The notes below the pieces were generated by a model. It did no database searches. It had not been told where the DNA came from and saw only the letters and a program-made list of their open reading frames with translations. Of a stretch of DNA of 21,680 nucleotides, positions 12,301-20,827 are shown one piece after another. Position numbers and translations under genes: made by a program. Each line of letters opens with the position of its first letter. Within the stretch, counting starts at the first letter, position 1. The stretch is from Mnemiopsis leidyi (taxonomy: Eukaryota > Ctenophora > Tentaculata > Lobata > Bolinopsidae), in the NCBI GenBank assembly GCA_000226015.1, contig JH155504.1, forward strand, positions 72,361 to 94,040, in the 5' to 3' direction.

Positions 12301-15229
12301 TCACAGGATCAGTGAAATAGCTAAGCACAAAGCCATTCGAACTCCAAAGGTGTTTGCCTTTTTCATTGGACCAATCTATTTCTTCAATTTCATTGGCAAT
12401 CTTATTGAGACAGAAGGTTTGATTTAAATATTTGCATTCGCAGCTCATTTGCATAAGTTGATCACTGCACTGTTTTATTTAATTTTTTGTGATTTTCTTA
12501 TAGATTCTTAGATTATTTCTTCTTATATATCGTTATTCTTTAAGTTTTCCGATATAAATAAAAAATGTACAGAAATTAAGACATTCTGTCAAAGAATAGA
12601 TAGTATGAAATGTCAGCTTATAATTTCTGTGCTTCAGCAATTTAAACATACACACAGCTAGAATATGCGATTTATACTCAAAATCAATAACATGATGCTT
12701 TTATACATTACGATAAATCACCCTTAGACAAAGTGGCTAGCGTTGTATATATTTTCAATACCCCTGTCACCTGGCATGGTATGGTACTTTAATTGTATTG
12801 CTGTACTTTGTGTTCAGTATCAACTGCCATTGATCAGATTTTATGATCCTTCAGGATATATGCATGAGGGTATGACTGATCGTCAGTTCCTTGTTAAATC
12901 ATCATGATTCAATCATCATGATTCAATCATCATGATTCAATCATCATGATTCAATCATCATGATTCAATCATCATGATTCAATCATCATGATTCAAAATC
13001 AATTCAACTTCAAAAGTTGCTTTGATCTAAAACGTTATTTGTGTGATATAATCTGAAAACTCCGAACTTTCACAATTTAATCTTCAAATGTAATTGATTA
13101 TCCTTAACAAAAATTAATTAATATCTCCAAAAACACATAGTAAAGGGCCGGGAGGAGGGATGTCTCTGTCGTATGAACAACATTAGCATGTGAACAGGTT
13201 AAAATTCACTGTGAAATTTCAGGTTTACCGGTACAATTTGTTACCGTATTTTACATATTTTTTGCCATCTGGTGGATCATTATTCTGCTTTGGGTAGCCT
13301 ACAAGCTTGATCTTTGGCCGGATAGTTTGAATCCTGTACATGTGGATATAGAGGTGGATGAGGAAATTGAAATTGATGGTGCGGAAGTTCCAAAAACTGC
13401 GGTAAAATACATTCTTTGCTTTTTAGACCTTCTTAATTATAATGTCCTAAAGGGGAAATTGTAAAATATGACCTTATGATTATAGTCCTGTATTATTATA
13501 AAACTTAAATTTAACTATCAAATCGTAATGGGAAATGTCTATCTTTCAGAATTTCGTCATGAGGCATGCCAAGTGTATCAAAACTATAATGTTCTTGTTG
13601 TACTGTTGTGTGGTGGCTGCAGGTTTTGTTATGGCACTTCTCCAAAAGTTATCATTCTCCATCTTCATCCTCGGAGTTCTTATCTTTGGGCAAATCGTGA
13701 GTTGTTTGATTAGTTGTTTGATTAGTAGTAGAGCAGGCTGCCAGACTATTTTATATATATATGTCAATATGCTGCAGCCAAAATGTTAAAGTTCCAAAAT
13801 GGTTTTTAATTAACCATCAAAAATAATTTTGATGATCATAGATAAACGATTATATAGTTCATGTAACGATAATTTCCTAATGTCTATGAACTCCTTTTCA
13901 AGGTTCTGACGATGGTGTTCTTCATTCCAACTATATGGGTTGTACTGCAACACTTCGTCAACCTACCAGTGCAACTTGCAAATCACAAACTATCTGTTTC
14001 CAAACATTTCTTCATTCTATTTGGTTAGTACCATTTTAGTGCAGAGATCAATGAGCAGAGATCGGCATTTCTGGGAATCATCTGTTTCTTTAATTACAAC
14101 CTCATTTCTCTTAATCTAATGCTGCTATCTTTGTTTTTGGAGGTCAATCTGTGTCCATCTGACCACGTAAGAATATTTTACTACCGAGAACTTATAATGC
14201 AGGGCCAAAAAATTTGGGAAAATAACATTTAAAATCTTCGAAAATTTTTCATGTAAGTGTGTCACTAAAGAAGCGGGGATATGTAAGATCGTGATATACA
14301 TAAGATTGAATGTTTACAGGCAAAAGTTTTGTCTGTTCATCGTAAAAACTTGCCTCGACCTCATAAAAAGTTCATCATATAATAAATGTTTTAATGTTAA
14401 GGATATATTTTCTCACAGGTATTGTCGTATACGTTTTACTTGGTTGCGTGGTCGTGGTCATATCGCTTGTTTTCTTCACTGTCTTTTCCGTTACGGACAA
14501 GTCAATTTACCCCTGGAGGTCACGTGAACAAAACAGTCCTTGTTACCTTGGCAACTTCTACGACACTCACGACTTCTGGCATCTCTTCGCCAGCTTCGCT
14601 CTCATGATGATGGCTATGGTAGTGGTTCAGGTGTGTATTCATGCGGGATTTTTCTCAATTTTTGTCAATATTTATACGGCAATACGTGTAATCCCTCGTA
14701 CTGTCAATTACAGAATTCACGTGATTTTATTGTCAAAAATTATAATCCTTATAGTTCCTACGAGATGTATTTGTAATTTTGCACCTGTAATTTCTTATCG
14801 TTCATCGTGTATCAACTATCGCGGTGATCATCTTTGAATGAAATTTAGGTCGAGTAATGTCATAATTTATTTAACGCCCCACTCCCACTCACCCTAAGCA
14901 CCATATATCCGGAATTCATAAAGTTTAAAAGTTAACCATTTTATAACCATTTCCATCCACAGATCTCAAAGCCTTGTAGAAAATGCTACCTGGAGTACCT
15001 CAAAAAGAGCAGAAATCGAATAGAGACTGTGAAGGGCCTGAAAACGGCCCTAAGCGCAGTTAACAAGTTCAAAATGGGTGCAGGTAAAAGATCACCCTCC
15101 AACCCAGAAAGTCCTTCTAACGGAGCGGAAGCCAAGCAGGATCACCAAGTGAGTGTGGGTACCGAGAACCCATCTTATACCAAAGTTATTTCCCTTGTGG
15201 ACGCAGTAGAGAGCGATGCGGCCGTGTGA
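7245..15229 (+). CDS. sidt: SID1 transmembrane family protein (SIDT1/SIDT2/SID-1-like), 18 coding exons
   Basis: This is a multi-exon gene assembled by eye from GT-AG junctions with matching phases. Exons: 7245-7361, 7681-7800, 8074-8253, 8493-8626, 8822-8988, 9266-9359, 9842-10027, 10372-10468, 10785-10872, 11001-11121, 11729-11831, 12069-12154, 12307-12416, 13223-13401, 13550-13696, 13903-14023, 14419-14630, 14963-15229. The product is 842 residues, close to the roughly 830 of human SIDT1 and SIDT2. It has a signal peptide, a luminal or extracellular beta-rich domain, about 11 membrane segments and a cytosolic tail. Family hallmarks are DICFYNEKC (381-389), SLLYHICP (456-463), FQFDTLF (468-474) and FYDTHDFWH (730-738). 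The CREST metal-site pattern is present: Ser456, His460, Asp471, His734, His738. SID1 proteins take part in dsRNA uptake and membrane or lysosomal lipid and nucleic-acid handling; the exact role here is inferred. The only uncertain junction is exon 3, which could start at 8053 (849 residues). Orthology to SIDT1 versus SIDT2 cannot be decided. Confidence 0.93.
9405..9750 (+). mobile_element. tRNA-derived SINE-like element in SIDT intron 6
   Basis: Positions 9409-9490 look like a tRNA-derived head. A perfect pol III A box (TGGCTGAGTGG, 9418-9428) is followed by a B-box-like GGATCGAATCT (9470-9480). Between them, a possible anticodon arm has U33 and AGC in the anticodon position, suggesting tRNA-Ala ancestry with a duplicated D-arm piece (AGAGCATAGAGC). 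A G+C-richer body of about 260 bp follows, unlike the surrounding A+T-rich intron, ending in an A-rich stretch near 9740-9750. TTAAAT followed by GTT-like bases flanks both sides, a possible imperfect target duplication. Edges are approximate. Minus-strand open frames across it are not genes. Confidence 0.7.
9842..14630 (+). CDS. sidt: SIDT exons 7-17: transmembrane core with CREST metal-site residues
   Basis: Membrane segment 1 is about residues 297-314 (exon 7) and segment 2 about 347-367 (exons 8-9). A cysteine-bearing loop with DICFYNEKC follows. Further hydrophobic segments occupy exons 10 to 17. Exon 11 carries Ser456 and His460, exon 12 starts with Phe470-Asp471, and exon 17 carries His734 and His738 in HDFWH. 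The spacings Ser-4-His-11-Asp and His-4-His match what I remember for the zinc site of vertebrate SIDT proteins, so the metal site looks intact. The cytosolic loop between segments 1 and 2 is only about 32 residues, much shorter than the long loop of vertebrate SIDTs. An acidic stretch (DEEIEID, end of exon 14) sits in another loop. Confidence 0.92.
10285..10366 (+). repeat. degenerate tandem repeat in SIDT intron 7
   Basis: About four imperfect copies of a 17-20 bp unit containing TTAAACTTTTGT lie just before the exon 8 acceptor (10370-10371). The T-rich units also serve as the polypyrimidine tract. Confidence 0.6.
11421..11633. mobile_element. 213-bp MITE-like element with internal TTAGGG hexamers, SIDT intron 10
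   Basis: The ends are inverted repeats of roughly 36-38 bp. The 17 bases TGCCCCAGAACATCGTG (from about 11436) recur as the exact complement near 11602-11618, and outer bases match imperfectly. The hexamer TTGATA flanks both sides (11415-11420 and 11634-11639), a convincing 6-bp target duplication. Inside, 11520-11555 is six hexamers in register: four TTAGGG and two variants (TACGTG, TTAGTG). No coding capacity is present, so it would be a non-autonomous DNA element. The two overlapping open frames on both strands reflect the inverted repeats. Confidence 0.85.
12897..12994 (+). repeat. 7 perfect copies of a 14-bp tandem repeat, SIDT intron 13
   Basis: The unit AATCATCATGATTC is repeated seven times without a mismatch. 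Each unit contains the 8-bp palindrome ATCATGAT. It is a minisatellite inside the longest intron (12417-13222); there are no spacers, so it is not a CRISPR array. Confidence 0.97.
14963..15229 (+). CDS. sidt: SIDT exon 18: long cytosolic C-terminal tail with sorting-type motifs
   Basis: The last exon follows a TCCACAG acceptor in phase 0 and encodes 88 residues up to TGA at 15227-15229. It begins after the last membrane segment with a CxxC pair (CRKC, 759-762) and a Lys/Arg-rich stretch, then a Ser/Pro/Asn-rich region. Residues 823-829 read NPSYTKV, which fits both an NPxY and an overlapping YxxPhi endocytic or lysosomal sorting signal. Vertebrate SIDT tails are far shorter, so this tail is an extension. 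That it is in the same gene is supported by phase and by the lack of any stop or start between exon 17 and this exon; its sorting role is inference. Confidence 0.85.
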   Translation: MSKPCRKCYLEYLKKSRNRIETVKGLKTALSAVNKFKMGAGKRSPSNPESPSNGAEAKQDHQVSVGTENPSYTKVISLVDAVESDAAV

Positions 15230-15765
15230 GATGTGAATGCTGCACGTTTTTATGTTGGACCCTGGCAATCAGGAGGCAAAATTCTTTTCAGTCGTGCCGC
15301 GCACTTGCTAGGACTAAAATTTTAGATTTTCAGGGTAATATTTGCAAGTCTTGAGGATTGTTTTTATTGGCACATTTAAGATGAAATGATTGTTTGTAAA
15401 CAAAAAGCTGCCTGCCGAATATTTTTACAGCATTGGTGGAATAAGTTTTTCTTCTTACTGGTCGTAAGATGTGTAAATATATAAATTTTTTAGCCGTTCC
15501 TGCAGAATTAGGCTTGGATCCTGCTGGATTATCAACCTCGACTTAACCTTATTTTCAGTAAATGAGTATCTTTGTATGCATACCTGTTAAGTTTACAATA
15601 TATATATCTGTTATATCTGTAATATTTTTCCACCTAAATATGTATGCATGTGCCCTGTATTTGTAGTTTATCTGCTTGCCATTTGCATAACATCTCCATA
15701 TCTCATTTCCATTATCATTTTACTGTTACTAACAATGCATGGTACAACTGATCATCATGGTTACT
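15230..15765 (+). other. SIDT 3' flank / probable 3' UTR
   Basis: The sequence is non-coding and A+T-rich after the SIDT stop. No AATAAA was found close to the stop; ATTAAA occurs at 16136-16141 and 16973-16978, so the polyadenylation site cannot be fixed. Confidence 0.5.
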
Positions 15766-15830
15766 GATTTACAAGATTTACAAGATTTACAAGATTTACA
15801 CGATTTACTTACGATATACAAGATTTACAA
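15766..15830 (+). repeat. GATTTACAA tandem array (arm 1)
   Basis: Five adjacent 9-bp units (GATTTACAA three times, then GATTTACAC and GATTTACTT) run from 15766 to 15810, with a further copy at 15822-15830. The array lies about 540 bp after the SIDT stop and is complementary to the array at 15882-15941. Confidence 0.85.
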
Positions 15831-15881
15831 ATATAAACCTTTATTACACACATTTTAAAGTTAAATTGTATAAATTTTTAC

Positions 15882-15941
15882 AAATCTGTGTAGATCTGTC
15901 ATGTAAACCTGTGTAAATATGTGTAAATCTGTGTAAATCTC
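15882..15941 (+). repeat. CTGTGTAAAT tandem array (arm 2)
   Basis: About six 10-bp units resembling ATCTGTGTAA follow one another. Their core GTGTAAATC is the reverse complement of GATTTACAC in the first array, so the two arrays are inverted relative to each other with about 50 bp between them. Confidence 0.85.
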
Positions 15942-15959
15942 GCAACGTAGTTGTTGTTT

Positions 15960-17620
15960 GTCACAGTTATCCCACCAATAGCTTATAATGCATGTTGGTT
16001 AATGTTTAGTGTTAACGTACTAAAAGTTCGTTATTGTTTGTCAGTAAATATTTTACCGTATGTTTTCTTTTATGTCAATATTTTACCTTCTGAAATTGTA
16101 ATACGATGCATCACTTGAATGTATTGACTGCACGGATTAAAATTTAAACTGTGAACAACATAAGGGGTTTAGATCGGTTGTTGGCAGACTTCTCTTGCTT
16201 ACATTATAGGGATAATCATTTTTGTTACATGTTATACAAACTAATAGATTTGTTGCTTGCAGTTTACTGTGATCATGAAAACAGCTTCATATGCTTGTTT
16301 CACTGCAGATTTTATCGCTGAAACTTGTTAATTTACTCATATGCTCTTTGTTTGAATTTATCTTAATTTCAAATGTGAACTATGCTTGACTGTATAAGAG
16401 TTAAAATGTTATATTTGCTTCATATTCCCGATTTATCGAAACATGCTGTTTAACACATATATTTTCTTCTGGATGCGTTAGACTTATATAACATAATCAT
16501 ATAACATGATTTATCTGCAGTAAACCACTAAACCACGAGAAGAGATTATTATACTTATGGATCGAAAAGAACCAGCACATGTAGTCCAACAACTGGAAAT
16601 ATATGTTTGGCAGAATGGATGATTAATTGATATATTTTTTGTGTCGGAGTCAGCACTTTCTGGATTTTTATGTTTATTTTCTTATTCATTCATCAGCTTC
16701 GAGCCATGTTCTTATCAAATGATTTTGTGGCTAAGCCAAGTGTGCGGATATCTTTTATTTATAGGTTGCAGTCAGCTAGGTATTTATGAACTAGAACTTT
16801 TTTAGTTGTAGTAATTATCTTTTTTATTGTAATTGTACTTTTTTTGGAATCAGAGGTAGTTGAGCTGCTTACTAAATCTTGTTTAGAGTGCTTACTACCG
16901 AGTGGCAGGCGACTCGCTATAAGAATGTTACATTAATCTTTGAGACTAGAATTGTTAAAGAAAAATTTCTGCATTAAACATTAGATTTTAAATGAACCGC
17001 AGAATGGTTTAAGAACTTTTCATTATTGATTATTTAAAAGTGAGGGAAATTTGTTGATAAATTTGATGCAAAATATTATATATGGCTAATTGCAATAGCC
17101 ACATAGTAATTGTAGTAGTCAATAGTTATACCATCAAATTCCACAACATGAGGAAAAAATAGTGAGTCGTAAAATCTTTAAAATTGGAACTTGATAATTG
17201 CCTAACCCTAAAAATTTTATGTTCTATTGTCTATACTTTCTTTGTCATAGTTTGAGTTACCTTTTAGATATAAAAGTTAGTTCATTTGTTATAATTTAAA
17301 TTTTCATCGATGAACTCAAACTAAGTTTATTTGTCAAACCTAAAAATATCTGCTCAAAGAATTTGACATTAAATATGCCAACTAAAACAGTGAAAAATAA
17401 ATTCAAAATGCCCATTGAAAAACTAAAAGCAATTTACTTTTGTATCGCATTGATTATCCGCAATCACAGTCTTTTTGTGCACAAAAGTTGAAACAAATTA
17501 TAGTAAATACGATGTTTAACTTTATGGGAAAAGTCAAAGGTGCACATGTAAGTATAATGAATAACATAAAAATTGTTACTGAAGTGTAAAATAGAAAATA
17601 TCGGGTCAGCTATATCGCCC
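15960..17620. other. intergenic, no gene seen
   Basis: The stretch is A+T-rich with dense stops in all frames. I see no exon, repeat or RNA gene in it beyond ATTAAA motifs at 16136 and 16973 and AATAAA at 17397, which could serve as polyadenylation signals for a plus-strand transcript. Confidence 0.4.
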
Positions 17621-17624
17621 TGAA

Positions 17625-18108
17625 ATACACCCCTCCCTCAATACATGCTCTTTCATTCCACACGATTATTGGAATCCCATATATATTGGAGTTTTGAGAA
17701 AAAACAGTAGCCTAACAGTGCGGGTTGAGTTTTCCATCGCAGCAATATAAGTAGCCGGTCGACGATCGGCGGTTGTGCTTCTTGTGGGAATGCGGGATAT
17801 TTGAAATATGGTGGCAATTCCTGGATGTTCCAGATTTCAGCGTTGGCGATGACGTTTCGCACAAATATTCCTCTCACCTCTCAAACGACGAAGATTTTGT
17901 GGGTTCGCCCCTGCGTGACTGAAGGGTGAAATAGTTCAGACCCCCAAATTAGGGGGATCGTTCCTAGGACTTTCACGGCAGAGCTGAGTAGTGAGTTTTC
18001 CGGTCGGCGGGTGTCGTCTACTCGTCTAAAAGTTTGTGGGGGGCCTCCTTGGCAAATATATGTGTCGGGTCGAAATCTTTGAGCGATTTGTATGATGCAG
18101 GACTTCAC
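17625..18108 (-). pseudogene. broken copy 1 of an unrecognised small gene family
   Basis: Read on the minus strand from 18108, this copy starts like the intact copy at 19491 (KSCII after the start), but the start codon is GTG instead of ATG. About 20 codons near the start (the stretch containing FVAKELSIY in the intact copy) are missing. The shared block VLGTI and the block HKIFVV are present; directly after HKIFVV the intact copy has Gly-Glu and this copy has TGA-Glu, an in-frame nonsense codon at 17881-17883. Beyond it, FVRN and NIQELPP correspond to FVQN and NFEECP, with the first cysteine lost, and homology fades near 17625. It is clearly a paralogue of 18826-19491 and almost certainly non-functional. 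Confidence 0.7.
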
Positions 18109-18118
18109 GTTGGTTTTG

Positions 18119-18181
18119 CTTGTCTTGCGTTGCCGCGGTAGCTGCCGCTTCGCGGCAGCAGGTCAGGCAACGTCTGACAAG
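18119..18181. repeat. long interrupted palindrome (21-bp stem hairpin)
   Basis: Three nested complementary blocks occur: CTTGTC (18119-18124) with GACAAG (18176-18181), CGTTGCC (18128-18134) with GGCAACG (18166-18172), and GCTGCCGC (18141-18148) with GCGGCAGC (18152-18159) around a TTC loop. It is much richer in G+C than its surroundings and sits immediately upstream of broken copy 1 on the minus strand. It may be a foldback element end or a structured RNA. Confidence 0.85.
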
Positions 18182-18229
18182 GTTTTGCACTTCCACGCGA
18201 CCAAAAGTAGTCACATGAAACTGCAAAAA

Positions 18230-18825
18230 ACCAACTAATTATCATAACCTTATAAAACGATTTTCGTTTTAGTCTGTGGGTCAGGGTGGATTCTTAAGGT
18301 TTTGCAAGAGAGCAATAGAAAATTAGCAGCTGCAGGAATTTTAATTAAAGTCGTGCATTGCGAAAAAGTATTCATTCCACTATGTGGACTGTGTAAAAGC
18401 AAGAAGCAGGAAAGGAGAGTATAAGTGTCTTATACAGACTAGTATCAAAGACATAAATTATTCGTTAACCAGTAGGGTAAAGTAGGACTTTATGTGCCAA
18501 TTTGCCATTGCCCATTGACGATAAGAGATTTGTTTTTGAGGATGGTATTTATAGTACAAGAGCACATGGGCATTGGAAGAATGATTTTGAGCTTTAAGAA
18601 TAATTGCAGTATCTTAATTTCAATTTAATGTTTATGAATTGCTGATTTGTGTTACAATTACATCTCATCTGTTTCAAGATGAGGAATCATTTACTTTTTG
18701 CATTTTCCGCAATCACTGTGTTTGATTTACAATTAAGGAAACAAAAATATAACTTATAACTGAAGTTTAAAGTATAGAAAGCATAGTAATAGTTACTAAA
18801 ATATAAAATCTTAAGTCCATTCTCC
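18230..18825. other. spacer between family copies, no gene seen
   Basis: The spacer is A+T-rich sequence between the end of the intact family copy and the hairpin beside copy 1. The minus-strand open frame at 18687-18902 is a shifted frame of the intact copy's last exon plus spacer and is not a gene. Confidence 0.4.
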
Positions 18826-19491
18826 TCAATAAACTCTTTGATTGTTCCAGTCCGAGGGTGGGTTACAAATGATGAAGTCCCGTATGAAGTGGAGCTTGGC
18901 AAGTGAGCAGTAGCGGGGGTTGTGGATACACCACAGAAGCGGTCTGGAGTGTTTTGGGATACTTGAAGGAATGAAGGGAGTTAAGATGGAACTCGAAAGA
19001 GGGCATTCTTCGAAATTTTCGTTATAAATAGGACTATAATGTACGTTAGCATATTTTCTGTAACAAATTAGACACTGTTCTGCAATATTTCAATAGGTAT
19101 AACACCTGTCATCTTCTGGCTGAAAGTTTATTGTCAGCTGACAGGCAACAAGCAAGGGAGTTATTTTAGCGCTGGGGAAAATGTTCTGGACAAACTTTTC
19201 CGCCATCTCTCCGACGACAAAGATTTTGTGGTCTTTAAGGGAATCAATTGCGCCCACATGGCTGTAGTAATCCAGACTTTCAAAATCATGAGCAGTTAGA
19301 TGAATTGTTCCGAGGACATTAACCGCGAAGAAGTAAGTTTTTCTGTCGGCAGCTGTCATCCAAAAGTCTGTGGGAGCCTTCAACAACATGTGTCGGGTCG
19401 TGTTCTCCTCTATCAGGTAGATAGAGAGTTCTTTTGCGACGAATCTTCTGCTGAAGTTGACACCGTCGATAGTTATGATGCAGGATTTCAT
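18826..19491 (-). CDS. unrecognised 205-residue protein, intact copy with one predicted intron
   Basis: The ATG at 19491 opens a frame that would stop at 19090. A GT-AG intron of 48 nt (19105 to 19058, minus strand) joins exon 19491-19106 to exon 19057-18826 in phase and gives 205 residues ending at TGA. The second exon supplies the cysteine/histidine part. Visible features are FVAKELSIY (about 17-25), a central VLGTI, HKIFVVGEMAEKF near 99-111, then EECP and later WCIHNPRYC, a C-x2-H-x4-C arrangement suggesting a zinc site. From memory the order resembles an unnamed protein family scattered through invertebrate genomes beside mobile elements; I cannot name a function. The intron is inferred only from phase and from resemblance of the joined second exon to the family pattern. 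Its neighbours are a fragment of the same family directly upstream and decayed family B polymerase pieces beyond. Confidence 0.6.
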
Positions 19492-19630
19492 TTTGGTTTC
19501 CGAGAGAGGGAGAAGTTTGGTTGTAGCGATGAATGCGAAATTTTCCCCACAAATTGTTCCGTAATCTCTCCAACGACGTTACGACGAAGATTTTGTGGTC
19601 TTTAAGGGAATCAAAATTGCTCCTACATTC
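19492..19630 (-). pseudogene. 3' fragment of a further copy of the same family, abutting the intact copy
   Basis: On the minus strand this segment repeats the HKIFVV region of the intact copy. Twenty-seven bases at 19588-19614 are identical to 19221-19247. An extra 8 bases after the codons for KIFV shift the frame; beyond it VGEITEQFV parallels VGEMAEKFV. The shifted frame ends in a TGA that overlaps the ATG of the intact copy. Nothing of the family's N-terminal part is present; instead polymerase-like sequence begins upstream near 19620. Confidence 0.65.
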
Positions 19631-20745
19631 CAGTCTATACCTATTGAAAATATCTACTTATAACAACAACACGTCCGTCTTAATTCGAACAGCTGTCCGT
19701 ATATTCTTTAAATGTAGTCATTCCAAAGTCCCTCCAAACCTTCCTTGCATGTCGGTTATCCTCCTAGTCTGCGCATGGGGATTCAGAAAGATTGTTGTAG
19801 AAAGACTCCTTTGATGGTAATGATGTGACCTCTAGTTTAGTAGCATGATTAAGCCAGCTGTATGGACACACTCCCTTCCTAAGTAGCATTTTTAGTTTCT
19901 CCTGCTCTCCCCTCCATGATGACTCAACGTGCTTTGTTAGTGCTTTAAAGGCCTCTGTTGACTCTGTCTTTAGCAGTTTAGCTCACTTGTCAGTTTCTCC
20001 AGACTAGATGGTAGATGCGCGAAACTATCTGAAAAATAGGAGAATTAACTTAAATGTAACCTTGTCACGTCGTAACTGTACTCCTCTCAATAAGGAGACT
20101 ACCTAAAGCACATAATGTTTGTTTCTTTTACATTCCTGTCCATGCCCCCTTTGAAAATGCTTACTTATAAAAAAACAACTGCATTGTCGTCTTCTTTATA
20201 TCCCTAAACATTACAATTTAAATTAAGTTGAAAGTTTACTGACCAATGATTCTGAAACGTGCTGTCATCATTGTGGAGTATTTCTCCCCATTCTTGGCGA
20301 GAACCCTTAATACCCCCTTCAACTTCCTACCATGTTCGAGCTCACTTCTAGCGAGTTTCGTAACAATTATATGTCCATCGAACCCAGACATGTTATGGAA
20401 CACGACGCGACGGGGAGGTATTTTTGTGTCGCTCTAGTTCGGTTGCATTCTCCGTGGATGTAACCTGTATTGTTTCACGATCAGGAAAAAAAAGCAGATA
20501 GACCGCTCCTCACCCGCCAAAAAACCCCCCTCCCGAGGAAATTTTACTAATTCTAGTTTCAATTTAATCCACTAATAATAATAAAATATCCCATATATTT
20601 ACCTAGAGGCTCTCCTGTGTAGTGGCAGTGATCTAGATACCGATCGGTATAACGGAGATCCCCCTTACACAAGTAGCAAGTGGTTTGTTCATTAAACCGC
20701 ATCTGCTCTTCACTTCTTCAGGGGTCAGCTGAATTAGGCTTAGAA
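19620..20745 (-). pseudogene. N-terminal half of a protein-primed family B DNA polymerase (Polinton/adintovirus-like), decayed
   Basis: Reading down the minus strand, motifs appear in the normal order for the N-terminal half of these polymerases: a zinc motif CYLCKGDL...DHCH (20679-20615), ECN (about 20450), the exonuclease motif FHNMSGFD (20400-20377), DSFAHLPSSLEKL (about 20027-19990), LLRKGVCPYSW, LPSKESFY, KVWRDF (about 19720), and KTDVLLL (about 19680-19660). Two canonical introns seem present: 20602-20465 between the zinc motif and ECN, and about 20238-20027 before the DSF motif. Damage includes frameshifts near 20720, 20445, 19975 and 19690 and nonsense codons in or after the SESPCAD and DVLLL segments. 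Polymerases of this family replicate Polinton-type elements from a protein primer. This copy lacks the palm downstream and is a remnant. Confidence 0.8.
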
Positions 20746-20827
20746 ATTTGCCACTTCTGTTGCTTAGGATTACTTATTAAAACAATATTACGATCTAACA
20801 TTCTCACACGATTCACCGAACCAACTA
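20746..20827 (-). pseudogene. polymerase palm fragment, part beyond the inserted element
   Basis: Directly left of the inserted element the minus strand encodes WFGESCENVR and, after a one-base frame change, ISNPKQQKWQISKPN. These match the conserved stretch that follows the KLMNN motif in Polinton-type polymerases. Stops occur in the original frame within about 15 codons. It belongs to the same gene piece as 21361-21680 and stops abruptly where the N-terminal-half fragment begins. Confidence 0.75.

Noticed and set aside
12897..12994. CRISPR array
   Set aside because: The units abut with no spacers and lie in a eukaryotic intron.
19300..19814. Plus-strand open frames of 101 and 93 codons
   Set aside because: They are antisense to the unrecognised family copies and polymerase remnants, which have the recognisable motifs on the minus strand.
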